Source: an uncultured Alistipes sp.
GTDB lineage: Bacteria; Bacteroidota; Bacteroidia; Bacteroidales; Rikenellaceae
Length of the DNA stretch: 64,000 nucleotides
Direction of reading: 5' to 3'
Assembly (NCBI GenBank): GCA_944321185.1
Contig: CALUKH010000002.1
Span: 146,941 to 210,940 of the forward strand
Translations under genes and position numbers: made by a program
In this document: piece after piece, positions 16,406-25,731 of the stretch
Layout: each line of letters begins with the position of its first letter
Position numbering within the stretch: the stretch's first letter is position 1
The notes under the pieces: model-generated
Databases searched by the model: none
Seen by the model: only the letters and a program-made list of their open reading frames with translations
What the model was told of the DNA's origin: nothing

Positions 16406-18445
16406 ATGAAACGTATCATTCTTTTAGCAACAACCGTGGCCTGTATGGCAGCCTGTCAGAACAACTCCACCACCAAGGTTCCGGCCATCGACCCGTCGAA
16501 CTTCGACCTCTCGGTAGCCCCCAACGCCGATTTCTACCAGTACGCCACGGGCGGCTGGCAGAAGAAAAACCCGCTCAAACCCGAATTCTCGCGCTACGGC
16601 TCCTTCGACGTGCTGCGCGAAAACAACGAAAAGCGCATCAACCAGCTCTTCCAGGAGATGACCCGGCTCGAGACCACGCCCGGAAGCGTCGAGCAGAAGA
16701 TCGCCGACCTCTACAAGATGGGGCTCGATTCGACGCGTCTGAACGCCGAAGGCGCCGCGCCGCTGGCTGCCGACCTGAAGCTCGTCGACGGACTTACCGA
16801 CCGTGCACAGCTGCCTCAGCTGCTGGCCGAGATCCACATGGCGCTGGCCAACCCGTTCTTCGGCATCGGCGTGATGGCCGACCTGATGAACAGCAACCTC
16901 AACACGCTCTACGTCGGGCAGGCGGGGCTGTCGATGGGCGACCGCGACTACTACGTCGACCCGGAGAATGCCAAGATCAAGCAGGCCTACCGCGATTACC
17001 TCGTACGACTCTTCACCCTGTGCGGTTATGAGGCCGAAGCCGCCGACAAGGCTGCGGCCGACGCCCTGGCGGTGGAGGATTCGCTGGCCGAAGTCTTCTT
17101 CTCGAATGTCGAGAAGCGCGACATCCCGGCCCAGTACAACCCGATGACCCGCGAGGAGTTCACCCGCACGTACGACGCCCTCGACTGGGACGTCTACTTC
17201 CAGCAGATGGGTCTTGCACAGGTCGACCGGCTGGTTGTCGAGCAGAAGCGCGTCATGGAGCGCGTCAACGAACTGCTCAAGACCCTGCCGCTCGAAACCA
17301 TCCGCCACTACCTGGCCGCACAGATCATCAACGGCGGCGCCTCGTCGCTGAGCGACGACTTCCAGACCGCCTCGTTCGAGTTCTACGGCCGCACGATGTC
17401 GGGCCAGCAGGAGCAGAAACCCCGCTGGAAACGCGCCATGTCGGTGCCCAACAACCTGCTGGGCGAGGCCGTCGGCGAGATGTACGTGGCCAAGTACTTC
17501 CCCGAGAAGGACAAGCAGCGCATGACGCAGCTGGTCAAGAACCTGCAGACGTCGCTCTCGCAGCACATCGCCGCTCTGGACTGGATGTCCGACGCCACGA
17601 AGGCCAAGGCTCAGGAGAAACTGGCCGCCTTCACCGTCAAGATCGGATACCCGGACAAGTGGAAGGACTACTCGACGCTCACGATCGATCCGGCGAAGAG
17701 CTACTACGAGAATCTGCGTGACGCCAGTCTCTGGGCCACGAAGGACAACCTCTCGAAATACGGCAAACCGGTCGATCGCGACGAATGGGGCATGACGCCG
17801 CAGACGGTCAACGCCTACTACAACCCGACGACCAACGAGATCTGCTTCCCGGCCGCCATCCTGCAGCCGCCGTTCTACAACCCGGATGCCGACGACGCGG
17901 TGAACTACGGTGCCATCGGCGTGGTGATCGGCCACGAAATGACCCACGGATTCGACGACCAGGGCCGTCAGTTCGACAAGGACGGCAACATGAACAACTG
18001 GTGGACGGATGCCGATGCCGAGGCCTTCAAGGCCAAGACCGAAGTGCTGGTCAAGCAGTTCGACGCCATCGAGGTGCTCCCGGCCAAGGACGGACAGCCG
18101 GCCCTGCATGCCAACGGTGCACTGTGTCTGGGTGAGAACATCGCCGATCAGGGCGGTCTGCGTGTCGCCTGGACGGCCTACCAGAACTCGCTCGAGGGCG
18201 GGGAGCATCCGGCCCCGATCGACGGATTCACCGATGCCCAGCGCTTCTACCTGGCCTACGCCACGCTCTGGGCCCAGAACATCCGCGACGAGGAGGCGGC
18301 CCGTCTGACCAAACTCGACGTACACTCGCTGGGAAAATGGCGTGTGAATGCCACGCTGCGCAACCTGCAGGACTTCTACGACGCCTTCGGAATCACCGAC
18401 GGCGCGATGTTCATGCCCGAGGAGGAGCGTGTGATCATCTGGTAG
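16406..18445 (+). CDS. pepO: M13 family zinc endopeptidase lipoprotein (PepO/neprilysin-like)
   Basis: Peptidase of 679 residues, probably attached by lipid in the envelope: the N-terminus MKRIILLATTVACMAAC ends in a lipobox with Cys17. The large M13 N-terminal domain follows (DFYQYATGGW), then VNAYYNPTTNEICFPAAILQPPF, the zinc motif HEMTH (H510, E511, H514), and ENIADQGG with the third zinc ligand Glu. The family cuts short peptides. The symbol is by family resemblance. It is followed at once by a strong bidirectional terminator. Confidence 0.93.
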   Translation: MKRIILLATTVACMAACQNNSTTKVPAIDPSNFDLSVAPNADFYQYATGGWQKKNPLKPEFSRYGSFDVLRENNEKRINQLFQEMTRLETTPGSVEQKIADLYKMGLDSTRLNAEGAAPLAADLKLVDGLTDRAQLPQLLAEIHMALANPFFGIGVMADLMNSNLNTLYVGQAGLSMGDRDYYVDPENAKIKQAYRDYLVRLFTLCGYEAEAADKAAADALAVEDSLAEVFFSNVEKRDIPAQYNPMTREEFTRTYDALDWDVYFQQMGLAQVDRLVVEQKRVMERVNELLKTLPLETIRHYLAAQIINGGASSLSDDFQTASFEFYGRTMSGQQEQKPRWKRAMSVPNNLLGEAVGEMYVAKYFPEKDKQRMTQLVKNLQTSLSQHIAALDWMSDATKAKAQEKLAAFTVKIGYPDKWKDYSTLTIDPAKSYYENLRDASLWATKDNLSKYGKPVDRDEWGMTPQTVNAYYNPTTNEICFPAAILQPPFYNPDADDAVNYGAIGVVIGHEMTHGFDDQGRQFDKDGNMNNWWTDADAEAFKAKTEVLVKQFDAIEVLPAKDGQPALHANGALCLGENIADQGGLRVAWTAYQNSLEGGEHPAPIDGFTDAQRFYLAYATLWAQNIRDEEAARLTKLDVHSLGKWRVNATLRNLQDFYDAFGITDGAMFMPEEERVIIW

Positions 18446-18495
18446 AGGCTCTGCCATGTGCCGGGGAGGCGATTCCTCCCGGCGACTTCAAAAAA

Positions 18496-18530
18496 GAACC
18501 GTCCGGCGGAATCCGGACGGTTCTTTTTTT
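18496..18530. terminator. Strong terminator after the M13 peptidase gene
   Basis: A perfect 11-base-pair stem GAACCGTCCGG / CCGGACGGTTC with a 6-base loop and seven T; an A run on the other side lets it work in both directions between the convergent genes. Confidence 0.92.
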
Positions 18531-18661
18531 GTGAAGCGCGGAGGTGCGATCCGTCCGCAGTGCCTCCCGGAGCCGGACGGCCGGACGGGCCGACCGCAGC
18601 ATAAATTGAAGCCGGGAAACTGTCCGGCAGAAAAGAGCGCCGTCGATCCACCCCGCAAAGG

Positions 18662-18760
18662 GCATTTTCCGGCCCGCAGAAGTGAAATCCGGCCCGCATG
18701 CAATCTTCCCGACGGCCGACCACCCGATCAGTCAATAAAGAGCATTTTCCGGCCCGCAGA
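18662..18760. repeat. Spaced direct repeat (19 bases, 80-base period)
   Basis: GCATTTTCCGGCCCGCAGA occurs at 18662-18680 and again, identical, at 18742-18760. A partial copy (TCCGGCCCGCA) lies between them near 18689-18699. No coding sense is evident. It forms part of the 393-base gap 18446-18838. Confidence 0.8.
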
Positions 18761-18763
18761 GAC

Positions 18764-18841
18764 ACGATCGCGTCCGAATGCAGCCCAGCCTCCAGGCTGT
18801 CAACGATCGCGTCCGAATGCAGTCCAGCCTCCAGGCTGTCA
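18764..18841. repeat. Tandem repeat, two 39-base units
   Basis: Two adjacent 39-base units differ at one base (C/T). Each starts ACGATCGCGTCCGAATGCAG and carries a small hairpin (CAGCCTCCAGGCTG). The second copy runs into the stop codon of the patatin gene, so it fixes that gene's 3' end. Confidence 0.9.
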
Positions 18842-21139
18842 ATAAAAGGTTCCTTTCGGGGCAAAAATGGCGTAGCCGAAGTTGAAGGTCAAATACATGT
18901 TCCGCCAATTCTTCAGATCGTACTTCGTCAGCGAAAGGCTCACCGGCCCGATCGGCGAATGATAGACCAGCGAGGCCTCCGAGACATAGTGCCAGCGTTC
19001 GTCCTCAACTCCCAGCGGATTGAAGTCGCGCCGGTTGCGGAACAGGGCATAGAAACCCGCCCGGAAGAAGAAGTTGGGCATCAGATCAAACGTCGGCATG
19101 ACCCCGCCCGCCACAAAACGGTCGGCCCGGAAATCGGGCATGAAGACCATCCGTGCGTGGGGCACCGGCGCGTATTCGGGCATCGACATCAGCGAGGCAT
19201 ACTCCGTGTGGAACGACGGATGGTTCGTGTAGACGGCGTCGACGTTCACGCCGAACGAGAACCAGCTGCTTTGCGGCAGGTCGAAGAACTTGTTCCACGT
19301 AAAGCGCCCGCCGAACCACTGCCGACGCTCGCGCGACATGAAGACCTCCGCATCCCAGGGTTTGTACTTGTCGCGGCCGTTGACCCAGATTGCCGAGAGG
19401 TAGAGCTCCGAACCGCGCCGCGGATAGAGAAACTTGTCGAGCGTATTGCGGGCCAACCCGGCTCGCAGTGCATAGAAGACAAAACGCGAATGGTCGGTGT
19501 CGTCGGCAAACAGCTCCTCGGAATCGTATCGGTAATTGACGTGCCCGCCGTTGAAACGCAGGGCAAAGACGCTGCGGTGGGTGAGCGGCATGCCGACTCC
19601 GAGCGAAAAGAAACTATCGCTGCTCTTGACCTGTTCGGCATTGCGGATGCGGGTGACATTACCGAAATAGCCGTGACGGAAGTTGCTCACCGAGAAGTTG
19701 TAGGCATAGTCGATGAAGAGCGGTTCGATGGCATAGAAATCGGTCCGTCCGCCGAGCGAGCCCCACGTATAGAGGGGTCCGAGGTAGAGATCGGCGGCGA
19801 GTTGCTGCGAGGTGCGGCCGATCCAGCGGTAGCCGATACCGATGTAGGCCTGGTTGAAGGCCGTCGAGGAGACGTTGCCGCCGATGGTGATTTTGAAACT
19901 GGGGCGCGTCGTAAAGCTGGCCTCGAAGGCGTAGTGCTTCGAGATCGAATCGTAGCGCACACGCGGAAAATCCATCGTCAGATTGCCGTCGGCCAGCACC
20001 TCGAAGAGGTTGTCGCGCAGTTCGGCGAAGCCCATCGGACGCTGCACGCCGGGCGTACGGCGATCGACCTGCACGAAATCGCGAACCAGTTCCCGCTGGC
20101 TGCGTTTCAGCCCTTCGAGGTGGTAGTCGTTGAAGACCAGTTCGGGACACCGCCGGCGGAAGGCCTGCCGACGTTCGGCGTACCACGTCGAGTCGCGGCG
20201 CTGACCGCCCACCTTCTCCAGCAGTTGCGGCATGGCGGCCATGGCATCCTCGTAACCGGCATTCATGATCGCCTCGGCCTGGTCGAAATCGAGCATGTTG
20301 ACCCCCACGGCGCGGCGGATGGTGACGCTCCGATCGGCAGGCAGCGTGTAGTCGGTCTGCTGCATGGCCAGCATGAAGGCCTGGTCGAGGATGTTGCTGT
20401 TTTCGCTCGGCGGGGTGTTGCCTCCCGTACAGATCGAGCCGATGATCAGGTCGGGATGGAACTCCTCATCGAGGGGTTTCCAGGGGAAGTTGTCGTAGAT
20501 GCCGCCGTCGTAGAGCAGCATCGAATCGATCGATACGGGCTTGAAGACCAGCGGGATGGACATCGACGAACGGATGGCCACGCTCAGATCGCCGTCACGC
20601 ATCACCACCGGACGGCGGTGGTTCATGTCGCTGGCCACGCAGCGGAACGGCACCATCAGCCGGTCGAAATCACCCCGGGCGGCGGCCGTGGCCGGGGCGA
20701 AGAGTTCGATCAGCGCCAGATCGATCTGCGTCGAGGAGATGAGGTTCGTCGGGAACTGGAGGCGTTCGCCGGCCGGGTTATCGAGATTCACGCGCACGCT
20801 CAGGAACGAGGGGTTGCTGCCCAGCTGCCGGTAGTAACTCATGTAGCGGTTGGGGTCGATGCGCCCCGAAACCCACTCCTTGACCACCCCCGTATTGACG
20901 ATGGCCCGCATCTCGGAGGGGGCGTAACCGGCGGCATACATCGCAGCGATGATCGACCCCATGGAGGTCCCGGCGACGTAATCGATCGGAATACCGTTCT
21001 GCTCGAGCGCCTCCAGCACGCCGATGTGATAAAGCCCCTTGGCTCCTCCGCCGCTCATCACCACCCCTACGCCGCCGGCCTCGGCACGAAGCGTCAGTAG
21101 CAGCAGCAAACCCACAAATGAGCCGATTTTACGCAACAT
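18839..21139 (-). CDS. Patatin-like phospholipase with C-terminal outer-membrane barrel
   Basis: Exported protein of 766 residues: signal peptide (1-21), patatin domain (about 24-300) with oxyanion GGGAKG (30-35), nucleophile motif GTSMG (S59) and catalytic Asp in DGGIYDNFP (D211), then a POTRA-like linker, then a 16-strand-type barrel region ending in the aromatic F-G-Y-A-I-F style. This layout matches the bacterial PNPLA-BamA (PlpD-like) group: a lipase presented across the outer membrane. The substrate is unknown; the family hydrolyses phospholipids. ATG at 21137-21139, 44 bases after a TACTTTTG box on the same strand. It is divergent from pheS. Confidence 0.9.
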   Translation of the reverse strand: MLRKIGSFVGLLLLLTLRAEAGGVGVVMSGGGAKGLYHIGVLEALEQNGIPIDYVAGTSMGSIIAAMYAAGYAPSEMRAIVNTGVVKEWVSGRIDPNRYMSYYRQLGSNPSFLSVRVNLDNPAGERLQFPTNLISSTQIDLALIELFAPATAAARGDFDRLMVPFRCVASDMNHRRPVVMRDGDLSVAIRSSMSIPLVFKPVSIDSMLLYDGGIYDNFPWKPLDEEFHPDLIIGSICTGGNTPPSENSNILDQAFMLAMQQTDYTLPADRSVTIRRAVGVNMLDFDQAEAIMNAGYEDAMAAMPQLLEKVGGQRRDSTWYAERRQAFRRRCPELVFNDYHLEGLKRSQRELVRDFVQVDRRTPGVQRPMGFAELRDNLFEVLADGNLTMDFPRVRYDSISKHYAFEASFTTRPSFKITIGGNVSSTAFNQAYIGIGYRWIGRTSQQLAADLYLGPLYTWGSLGGRTDFYAIEPLFIDYAYNFSVSNFRHGYFGNVTRIRNAEQVKSSDSFFSLGVGMPLTHRSVFALRFNGGHVNYRYDSEELFADDTDHSRFVFYALRAGLARNTLDKFLYPRRGSELYLSAIWVNGRDKYKPWDAEVFMSRERRQWFGGRFTWNKFFDLPQSSWFSFGVNVDAVYTNHPSFHTEYASLMSMPEYAPVPHARMVFMPDFRADRFVAGGVMPTFDLMPNFFFRAGFYALFRNRRDFNPLGVEDERWHYVSEASLVYHSPIGPVSLSLTKYDLKNWRNMYLTFNFGYAIFAPKGTFY

Positions 21140-21154
21140 ATCTCAATTTTTTTA

Positions 21155-21162
21155 TAACTTTG
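21155..21162 (+). promoter_or_regulatory. -7 box for the pheS operon
   Basis: TAACTTTG, 53 bases before the pheS ATG. It overlaps the leader of the divergent patatin gene. Confidence 0.55.
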
Positions 21163-21182
21163 CACGTTACTATGGTGTCCCT

Positions 21183-21190
21183 CAAAAGTA
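21183..21190 (-). promoter_or_regulatory. -7 box for the patatin gene
   Basis: TACTTTTG on the minus strand, 43 bases before the ATG at 21139. It faces the pheS promoter, so the two transcripts overlap at their 5' ends. Confidence 0.5.
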
Positions 21191-21215
21191 GGTAAAAAAG
21201 AAACACGCACAAAAT

Positions 21216-22241
21216 ATGATCGACAAAATCAATGAACTCCTGCGACAAGTCGAGGAGTTCAAACCCAAGGCAGCCAGCGAACTCGAGGAGTTCCGTATCC
21301 GGATTCTGGGCAAAAAGGGCGAACTCAATGCCCTGATGGAGGAGTTCAAGAGCGTCGCTCCGGAACTCAAGCGCCAGCTGGGGCAGCAGCTCAACCTCCT
21401 CAAAAACAAAGCCACGGAGCGTATCGCCTCCCTGCGCGAGGAGCTGCAGAACGCATCGGCGGAACAAAGCGCCTCGTCGGGCGATCTGACACGCCCGGGC
21501 TCGGCCGAACACCTCGGCTCGCGCCATCCGATCTCGCTGGTCCGCAACCAGATCGTCGAGGTCTTCTCGCGGCTGGGCTACACCGTGGCCGACGGCCCCG
21601 AAATCGAAGACGACTGGCACGTCTTCTCGGCCCTGAACTTCCCGCCCGAACACCCCGCACGCGACATGCAGGACACGTTCTTCATCGAGAAGGATCCCGA
21701 CATCCTGCTGCGTACGCACACCTCGTCGATCCAGGTGCGCACGATGGAGCGTCAGCGCCCGCCGATCCGCGTCATCTGCCCGGGCCGCGTCTTCCGCAAC
21801 GAGGCCATCTCCTACCGCGCCCACTGCATCTTCCACCAGATCGAAGGCCTCTACATCGACGAGGGGGTTTCGTTCGCCGACATGAAGCAGTCACTGCTCT
21901 ACTTCGCCAAGGAGGTCTTCGGCGAACATACGGCCATCCGCATGCGTCCGTCGTACTTCCCCTTCACGGAGCCCTCGGCCGAGGTCGACGTCTCGTGCAA
22001 CCTCTGCGGCGGCAAGGGTTGCGCCGTCTGCAAGGGTACCGGCTGGCTCGAAATCATGGGCTGCGGAATGGTTGACCCGAACGTCCTGAAGGCCAACAAC
22101 ATCGATCCCGAAAAATACTCCGGATTCGCCTTCGGCATGGGAGTTGAACGCATCGCCATGCTCAAGTACGGCGTGAAGGACCTGCGCCTCTATTTCGAAA
22201 ACGACGTGCGCTTCCTCCACCAGTTTGATCAGGCGCTCTAA
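21216..22241 (+). CDS. pheS: Phenylalanyl-tRNA synthetase alpha subunit
   Basis: Catalytic subunit of PheRS, 341 residues. An N-terminal coiled coil (1-85) for tRNA binding is followed by the class II core: motif 1 HPISLVRNQIVEVFSRLGY, motif 2 FRNEAISYRAHCIFHQIEGLYID, motif 3 GFAFGMGVERIAML. A small Cys cluster (CNLCGGKGCAVCKG) lies before motif 3, as in many bacterial PheS. pheT is not in this window, so the two subunits are encoded apart. It leads a run of plus-strand genes (TPR protein 15 bases on, then the EnvC-like protein). Confidence 0.97.
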   Translation: MIDKINELLRQVEEFKPKAASELEEFRIRILGKKGELNALMEEFKSVAPELKRQLGQQLNLLKNKATERIASLREELQNASAEQSASSGDLTRPGSAEHLGSRHPISLVRNQIVEVFSRLGYTVADGPEIEDDWHVFSALNFPPEHPARDMQDTFFIEKDPDILLRTHTSSIQVRTMERQRPPIRVICPGRVFRNEAISYRAHCIFHQIEGLYIDEGVSFADMKQSLLYFAKEVFGEHTAIRMRPSYFPFTEPSAEVDVSCNLCGGKGCAVCKGTGWLEIMGCGMVDPNVLKANNIDPEKYSGFAFGMGVERIAMLKYGVKDLRLYFENDVRFLHQFDQAL

Positions 22242-22256
22242 ACCCCTCCGAACGGC

Positions 22257-24059
22257 ATGAAACGACTCACGGCAATCTCGATATGCAGCCTCGTCCTCTT
22301 CTCGGCGGCCTTCGTCTCCGGAAAGGGGGTGCGGACCGCCGGTGCGGTGTATCCCGATTCGCTGTCGAGTGTCTGGCTCTACACCGAAGGGGTCAAGCAA
22401 AACACCATCTTCGAGGATACGACGCGGGCCAACGGACTCTTCCGCGAGGCGATCCGCCGCGATTCGAACTACGCCCCGGCCTGGTACGAACTGGCCGGGA
22501 ATCTGCTCGCCACGTCGCCCGACGAGGCGGTTGAGGCTGCCCGCCGCGCCCGCCAGCTCGATACGGACAACCTCTGGTACCAGCGTTTCTACGGTCAGGC
22601 ACTGCTCATGACCCAACGCTACAACGAGGCCCTGCAGGTCTACAACCGGCTGATGGAGGAGGACCCCTCGGATCCGGACAACTACCGGTTGGTGGCGGCC
22701 CTCTATGAACAGCGGGGACGCCCCTACAGCGCCCTGATGACGCTCGATTCGGCCGAAGTGCGTTTCGGACGCATTCCGCTGCTGAGCGGCATGAAACGCC
22801 GGCTGCTGGTGGCCACCAATCAGGTGGACAAGGCCCTCGACGAGGCCCGCAGGATGGTCGACGAGGCCCCTTATGATGCCGACAACCACGTGGTGCTGGC
22901 CGACCTGTATGCCGCCAAGAACGAGGATTCGCTGGCCATGAGCGAATACCGGCGTGCCCTGGCGATCGATTCCACGAAGATCGAAACCCTTGTATCGCTG
23001 AGCGACTTCTACGCCCGGCGTCAGGATTACCGTTCGCTGCTGGCCGTCACGCGCAAACTCTTCCTCGCGGATAACTTTCCGCTCGAGATGAAGATCAAAC
23101 GCTTCGAGAACTTCACCTCCGACACGCGTTTCTACCGCGAATACTACTTCCAGCTGAACGACCTGGCCTCGATTCTGGCCATCCACTATCCCAACGAACC
23201 GAAGGTTGTGGAGCTCTATGCCGGCCATCTGATCGCCTCGGGCGAACTGGAGATGGCGCTGGATCTCTACAAAAACCACCTCGACGACCAACCGCCCGTC
23301 GAGGAGTACTACGCGGCGGTGATCGACATCGAGAGCTACCTGCAGCATCCCGATTCGGTGGAAAAATACGTCACGCGGGGGCTGCAGCTCTTCCCCGACC
23401 GGATCGGGTTCCACCTCTCGAAGGGGCACGTGATGAACCAGATGAAGCAGTACGACCGTGCCATCAAGGCCTACCGCGAATCGCTGCGCTATGCCGATAC
23501 GGATTCGCTGCGCAGCGTGGTCTGGGGCATGATCGGCGACACGTGGCACCAGAAGGCTATCCTCACCTATTCGATCCCCGAAGAGGAGCTCTTCGCTCGG
23601 GAACGGCTCGGAGGCCGGCGCGGAATCGACCGCCGTGCCATGAAACAGTGCTACAAGGCCTATGAGCGAAGCCTCGCCCTGTGGCCCGACAATACGCTGG
23701 TGCTGAACAACTACGCCTATTTTCTCTCTCTTGAGGAGCGGGATCTCGACCGGGCGCTGGTCATGGCCAGCCGCGTGGTCGAACTCACGGACAACAACCC
23801 CACCTACCTCGATACGCGGGCCTGGGTCCTCTACAAGCTCGGATGTACGGAGGAGGCGCGGCGGATCCTGCAGAAGGCCGTGGCGCTCGATGCTCAGAAG
23901 AGCCCCGATCTGTTGGTCCACTACGGCGACGTGCTGCACGAACTGGGCGAACAGTTCATGGCAGAAATCTACTGGCAGCGGGCCCGCGAAATGGGGTATA
24001 ATGCCCGTCTGATCGAACGCCGCCTGCAGCAGCCCGCCAAACCCAAATCCGACGAATAA
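22257..24059 (+). CDS. Exported TPR-repeat protein
   Basis: Protein of 600 residues with an N-terminal signal peptide (1-22) and at least eight tetratricopeptide-like helical pairs, for example NAPAWYELAGNLL-type, YNEALQVYNRLMEEDPSDPDNYRLVAALYEQRG, YDRAIKAYRESLRYADTDSLRS and the last VLNNYAYFLSLEERDLDRALVMASRVVELTDNNPTYLDTRAW. The last pattern is typical of Bacteroidetes periplasmic TPR proteins. Such proteins act as scaffolds; no enzymatic domain is seen. It lies 11 bases before the EnvC-like gene, so a shared role at the cell wall is possible but only inferred. Confidence 0.85.
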   Translation: MKRLTAISICSLVLFSAAFVSGKGVRTAGAVYPDSLSSVWLYTEGVKQNTIFEDTTRANGLFREAIRRDSNYAPAWYELAGNLLATSPDEAVEAARRARQLDTDNLWYQRFYGQALLMTQRYNEALQVYNRLMEEDPSDPDNYRLVAALYEQRGRPYSALMTLDSAEVRFGRIPLLSGMKRRLLVATNQVDKALDEARRMVDEAPYDADNHVVLADLYAAKNEDSLAMSEYRRALAIDSTKIETLVSLSDFYARRQDYRSLLAVTRKLFLADNFPLEMKIKRFENFTSDTRFYREYYFQLNDLASILAIHYPNEPKVVELYAGHLIASGELEMALDLYKNHLDDQPPVEEYYAAVIDIESYLQHPDSVEKYVTRGLQLFPDRIGFHLSKGHVMNQMKQYDRAIKAYRESLRYADTDSLRSVVWGMIGDTWHQKAILTYSIPEEELFARERLGGRRGIDRRAMKQCYKAYERSLALWPDNTLVLNNYAYFLSLEERDLDRALVMASRVVELTDNNPTYLDTRAWVLYKLGCTEEARRILQKAVALDAQKSPDLLVHYGDVLHELGEQFMAEIYWQRAREMGYNARLIERRLQQPAKPKSDE

Positions 24060-24069
24060 ACACGCCGCC

Positions 24070-25191
24070 ATGAAAGCCGCCGTTCACCTCTTGACGCTCA
24101 GTTTTCTGCTCTTCGCCATCGGGGCCTCGGCCCAGAACAGCCAGGTCGAAAAGCAGAAACGGGTCATTGCGGAGCTCGAAAAACGCATCGCCAACGAGGA
24201 GCGTGCCATCGCCAAACTCAAGAAGGACCGCGCCTCCAACGAAGAACGGGTGCGGCGCCTGGCCCGCCAGATCGATTCGCGCAACCAGCTGCTCGACGAA
24301 ACCGAAAAACAGGCCTCCTCGCTGCAGGAGGAGATCGCCCGCAAGGACAGCGTGGCCGGTTCGCTGGCCTCGAAACTCGACCGCGACCGCGCCCAATACC
24401 GCGAAATGGTGCGCGAAGCCTACCGCAACTACCGTCAGAACAACTACGTGACTTACCTCTTCTCGTCGCGCGACTTCTTCGACATGGCCCGCAAGATCAC
24501 CATGCTGCGCGAAATCGCCGCCATGCGCGAAAGCAAGATGCGCGACATCGAGCAATTGTCCGAACAGGTCCGCATCGAAAAGGAGGGGCTGGACCGTCGT
24601 CACCGCTCGCTGGATTCGGTCAAGCAGCAGCTGTCGGCCCAGCGTGAAAAACTCGAACGCGATTCGCGCAATGCCCGGGCCAATATCCGCACGATGAGCC
24701 AGCAGGAGAAGTCGGCCCTGCGCCGCAAGGTCGATCAGGAGCAGCGTCTCGACGCCGCCATCGCCGAACTGCGCAAGCTCACGAAGGGGAACAAGGAGGG
24801 TGCCTCGTTCTCGGCCAAGACCTCGGGACTGCGGCTTCCGGTGGCCTCGGGACGCGTGAAACGCTATCGCGAGAACATGGCCGAAATCACCGGTCCGAAG
24901 GGTGCCAGCGTCATCTCGATCTACGAGGGAAAGGTGATGGATGTCAAACGCAACCGCATTACCAACAAATACGACGTTTACGTGGCTCACGGCGAATATC
25001 TGACCTCCTATGCCAACCTGGGTACGATCTGCGTCGAAAAGGGCCAGAAAGTGGCCAGAAACCAGCAACTGGGAACCATCGGCTCGGCCGTCGACGTGAT
25101 GACCATGGAGACGGAGTACAAACTCGTCTTCGGCATCTATCCCCCGAATCCGAACCAGAAGATGCGCGCGGAAAACTGCTTCAGGAAGTAG
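24070..25191 (+). CDS. envC: EnvC-like murein hydrolase activator (coiled coil plus degenerate M23/LytM domain)
   Basis: Periplasmic protein of 373 residues: signal peptide (1-21, ending ASA), a long coiled coil (about 24-245, with the hinge YREMVREAYRNYRQNNYVTYLFSSRDFFDMARKITML seen in EnvC), then a LytM-like domain (about 255-373; ENMAEITGPKGASVISIYEGKVMDV, VYVAHGEYLTSYANLGTICVEKGQKV). The zinc-binding His/Asp residues of active M23 peptidases are missing, as in E. coli EnvC, which turns on amidases through FtsEX instead of cutting the wall itself. The same role is inferred here. No ftsEX is visible nearby. Confidence 0.86.
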   Translation: MKAAVHLLTLSFLLFAIGASAQNSQVEKQKRVIAELEKRIANEERAIAKLKKDRASNEERVRRLARQIDSRNQLLDETEKQASSLQEEIARKDSVAGSLASKLDRDRAQYREMVREAYRNYRQNNYVTYLFSSRDFFDMARKITMLREIAAMRESKMRDIEQLSEQVRIEKEGLDRRHRSLDSVKQQLSAQREKLERDSRNARANIRTMSQQEKSALRRKVDQEQRLDAAIAELRKLTKGNKEGASFSAKTSGLRLPVASGRVKRYRENMAEITGPKGASVISIYEGKVMDVKRNRITNKYDVYVAHGEYLTSYANLGTICVEKGQKVARNQQLGTIGSAVDVMTMETEYKLVFGIYPPNPNQKMRAENCFRK

Positions 25192-25299
25192 CAGCCGACC
25201 GCCTGCATCTACAACAATCCCGGGCATCGGTGCGGAAAGGGCGCAGGACATAGTCGTGCACCAACCATCCGCCGACCGACCCGATAAAACCATTTTGAG

Positions 25300-25731
25300 A
25301 TGGCTGTAAAATACTTTACCGACGACTGCCGGTACCGCTATCCGCAGAAGCGGCTCACGGCACAATGGCTTCGCGAGGTGGCCCGCGCCGAGGGCTATGA
25401 ACTGGGTGATGTCTGCTACATCTTCTGCTCGGCGCAACGGTTGCTGGAGATGAACCGGCAATACCTCGGCCACGACTATTACACCGATGTCATCACCTTC
25501 GACTACAGCGACCGCAAGGGGACGCACATTGTCTCAGGCGATATCTTCATCGATGTGGAGACCGTTGCGGACAATGCGCGGCAATACGGTGCCACGACAC
25601 TGCAGGAGATGCGCAGGGTAGTGGTCCACGGGGTACTTCACCTTTGCGGGCAGAACGACAAAACGCCCCGCACCAACGCCCAAATGCACCGTAAGGAAGA
25701 TAAATACTTGAAATTCTGGGAGAAACAATGA
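25300..25731 (+). CDS. ybeY: YbeY rRNA maturation endoribonuclease
   Basis: Single-domain metal-dependent RNase of 143 residues, involved in 16S rRNA 3'-end processing. The family segments LNRQYLxxDYxTDVITF (here [19 protein letters not shown]) and [11 protein letters not shown] are present. The metal site reads [11 protein letters not shown]: the third histidine of the usual H-x3-H-x5-H is replaced by Asp, as is common in Bacteroidetes. The stop overlaps the mnmG start by 4 bases (ATGA), implying translational coupling. Confidence 0.93.
   Translation: MAVKYFTDDCRYRYPQKRLTAQWLREVARAEGYELGDVCYIFCSAQRLLEMNRQYLGHDYYTDVITFDYSDRKGTHIVSGDIFIDVETVADNARQYGATTLQEMRRVVVHGVLHLCGQNDKTPRTNAQMHRKEDKYLKFWEKQ

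Noticed and set aside
18376-18864. Minus-strand frame coding DSLEAGLHSDAIV twice
   Set aside because: The repeated peptide just reflects the 39-base DNA repeat; the frame overlaps the M13 gene end and its terminator, so it is not a gene.
18698-21100. 800-codon plus-strand frame opposite the patatin gene
   Set aside because: Patatin motifs are unambiguous on the minus strand.
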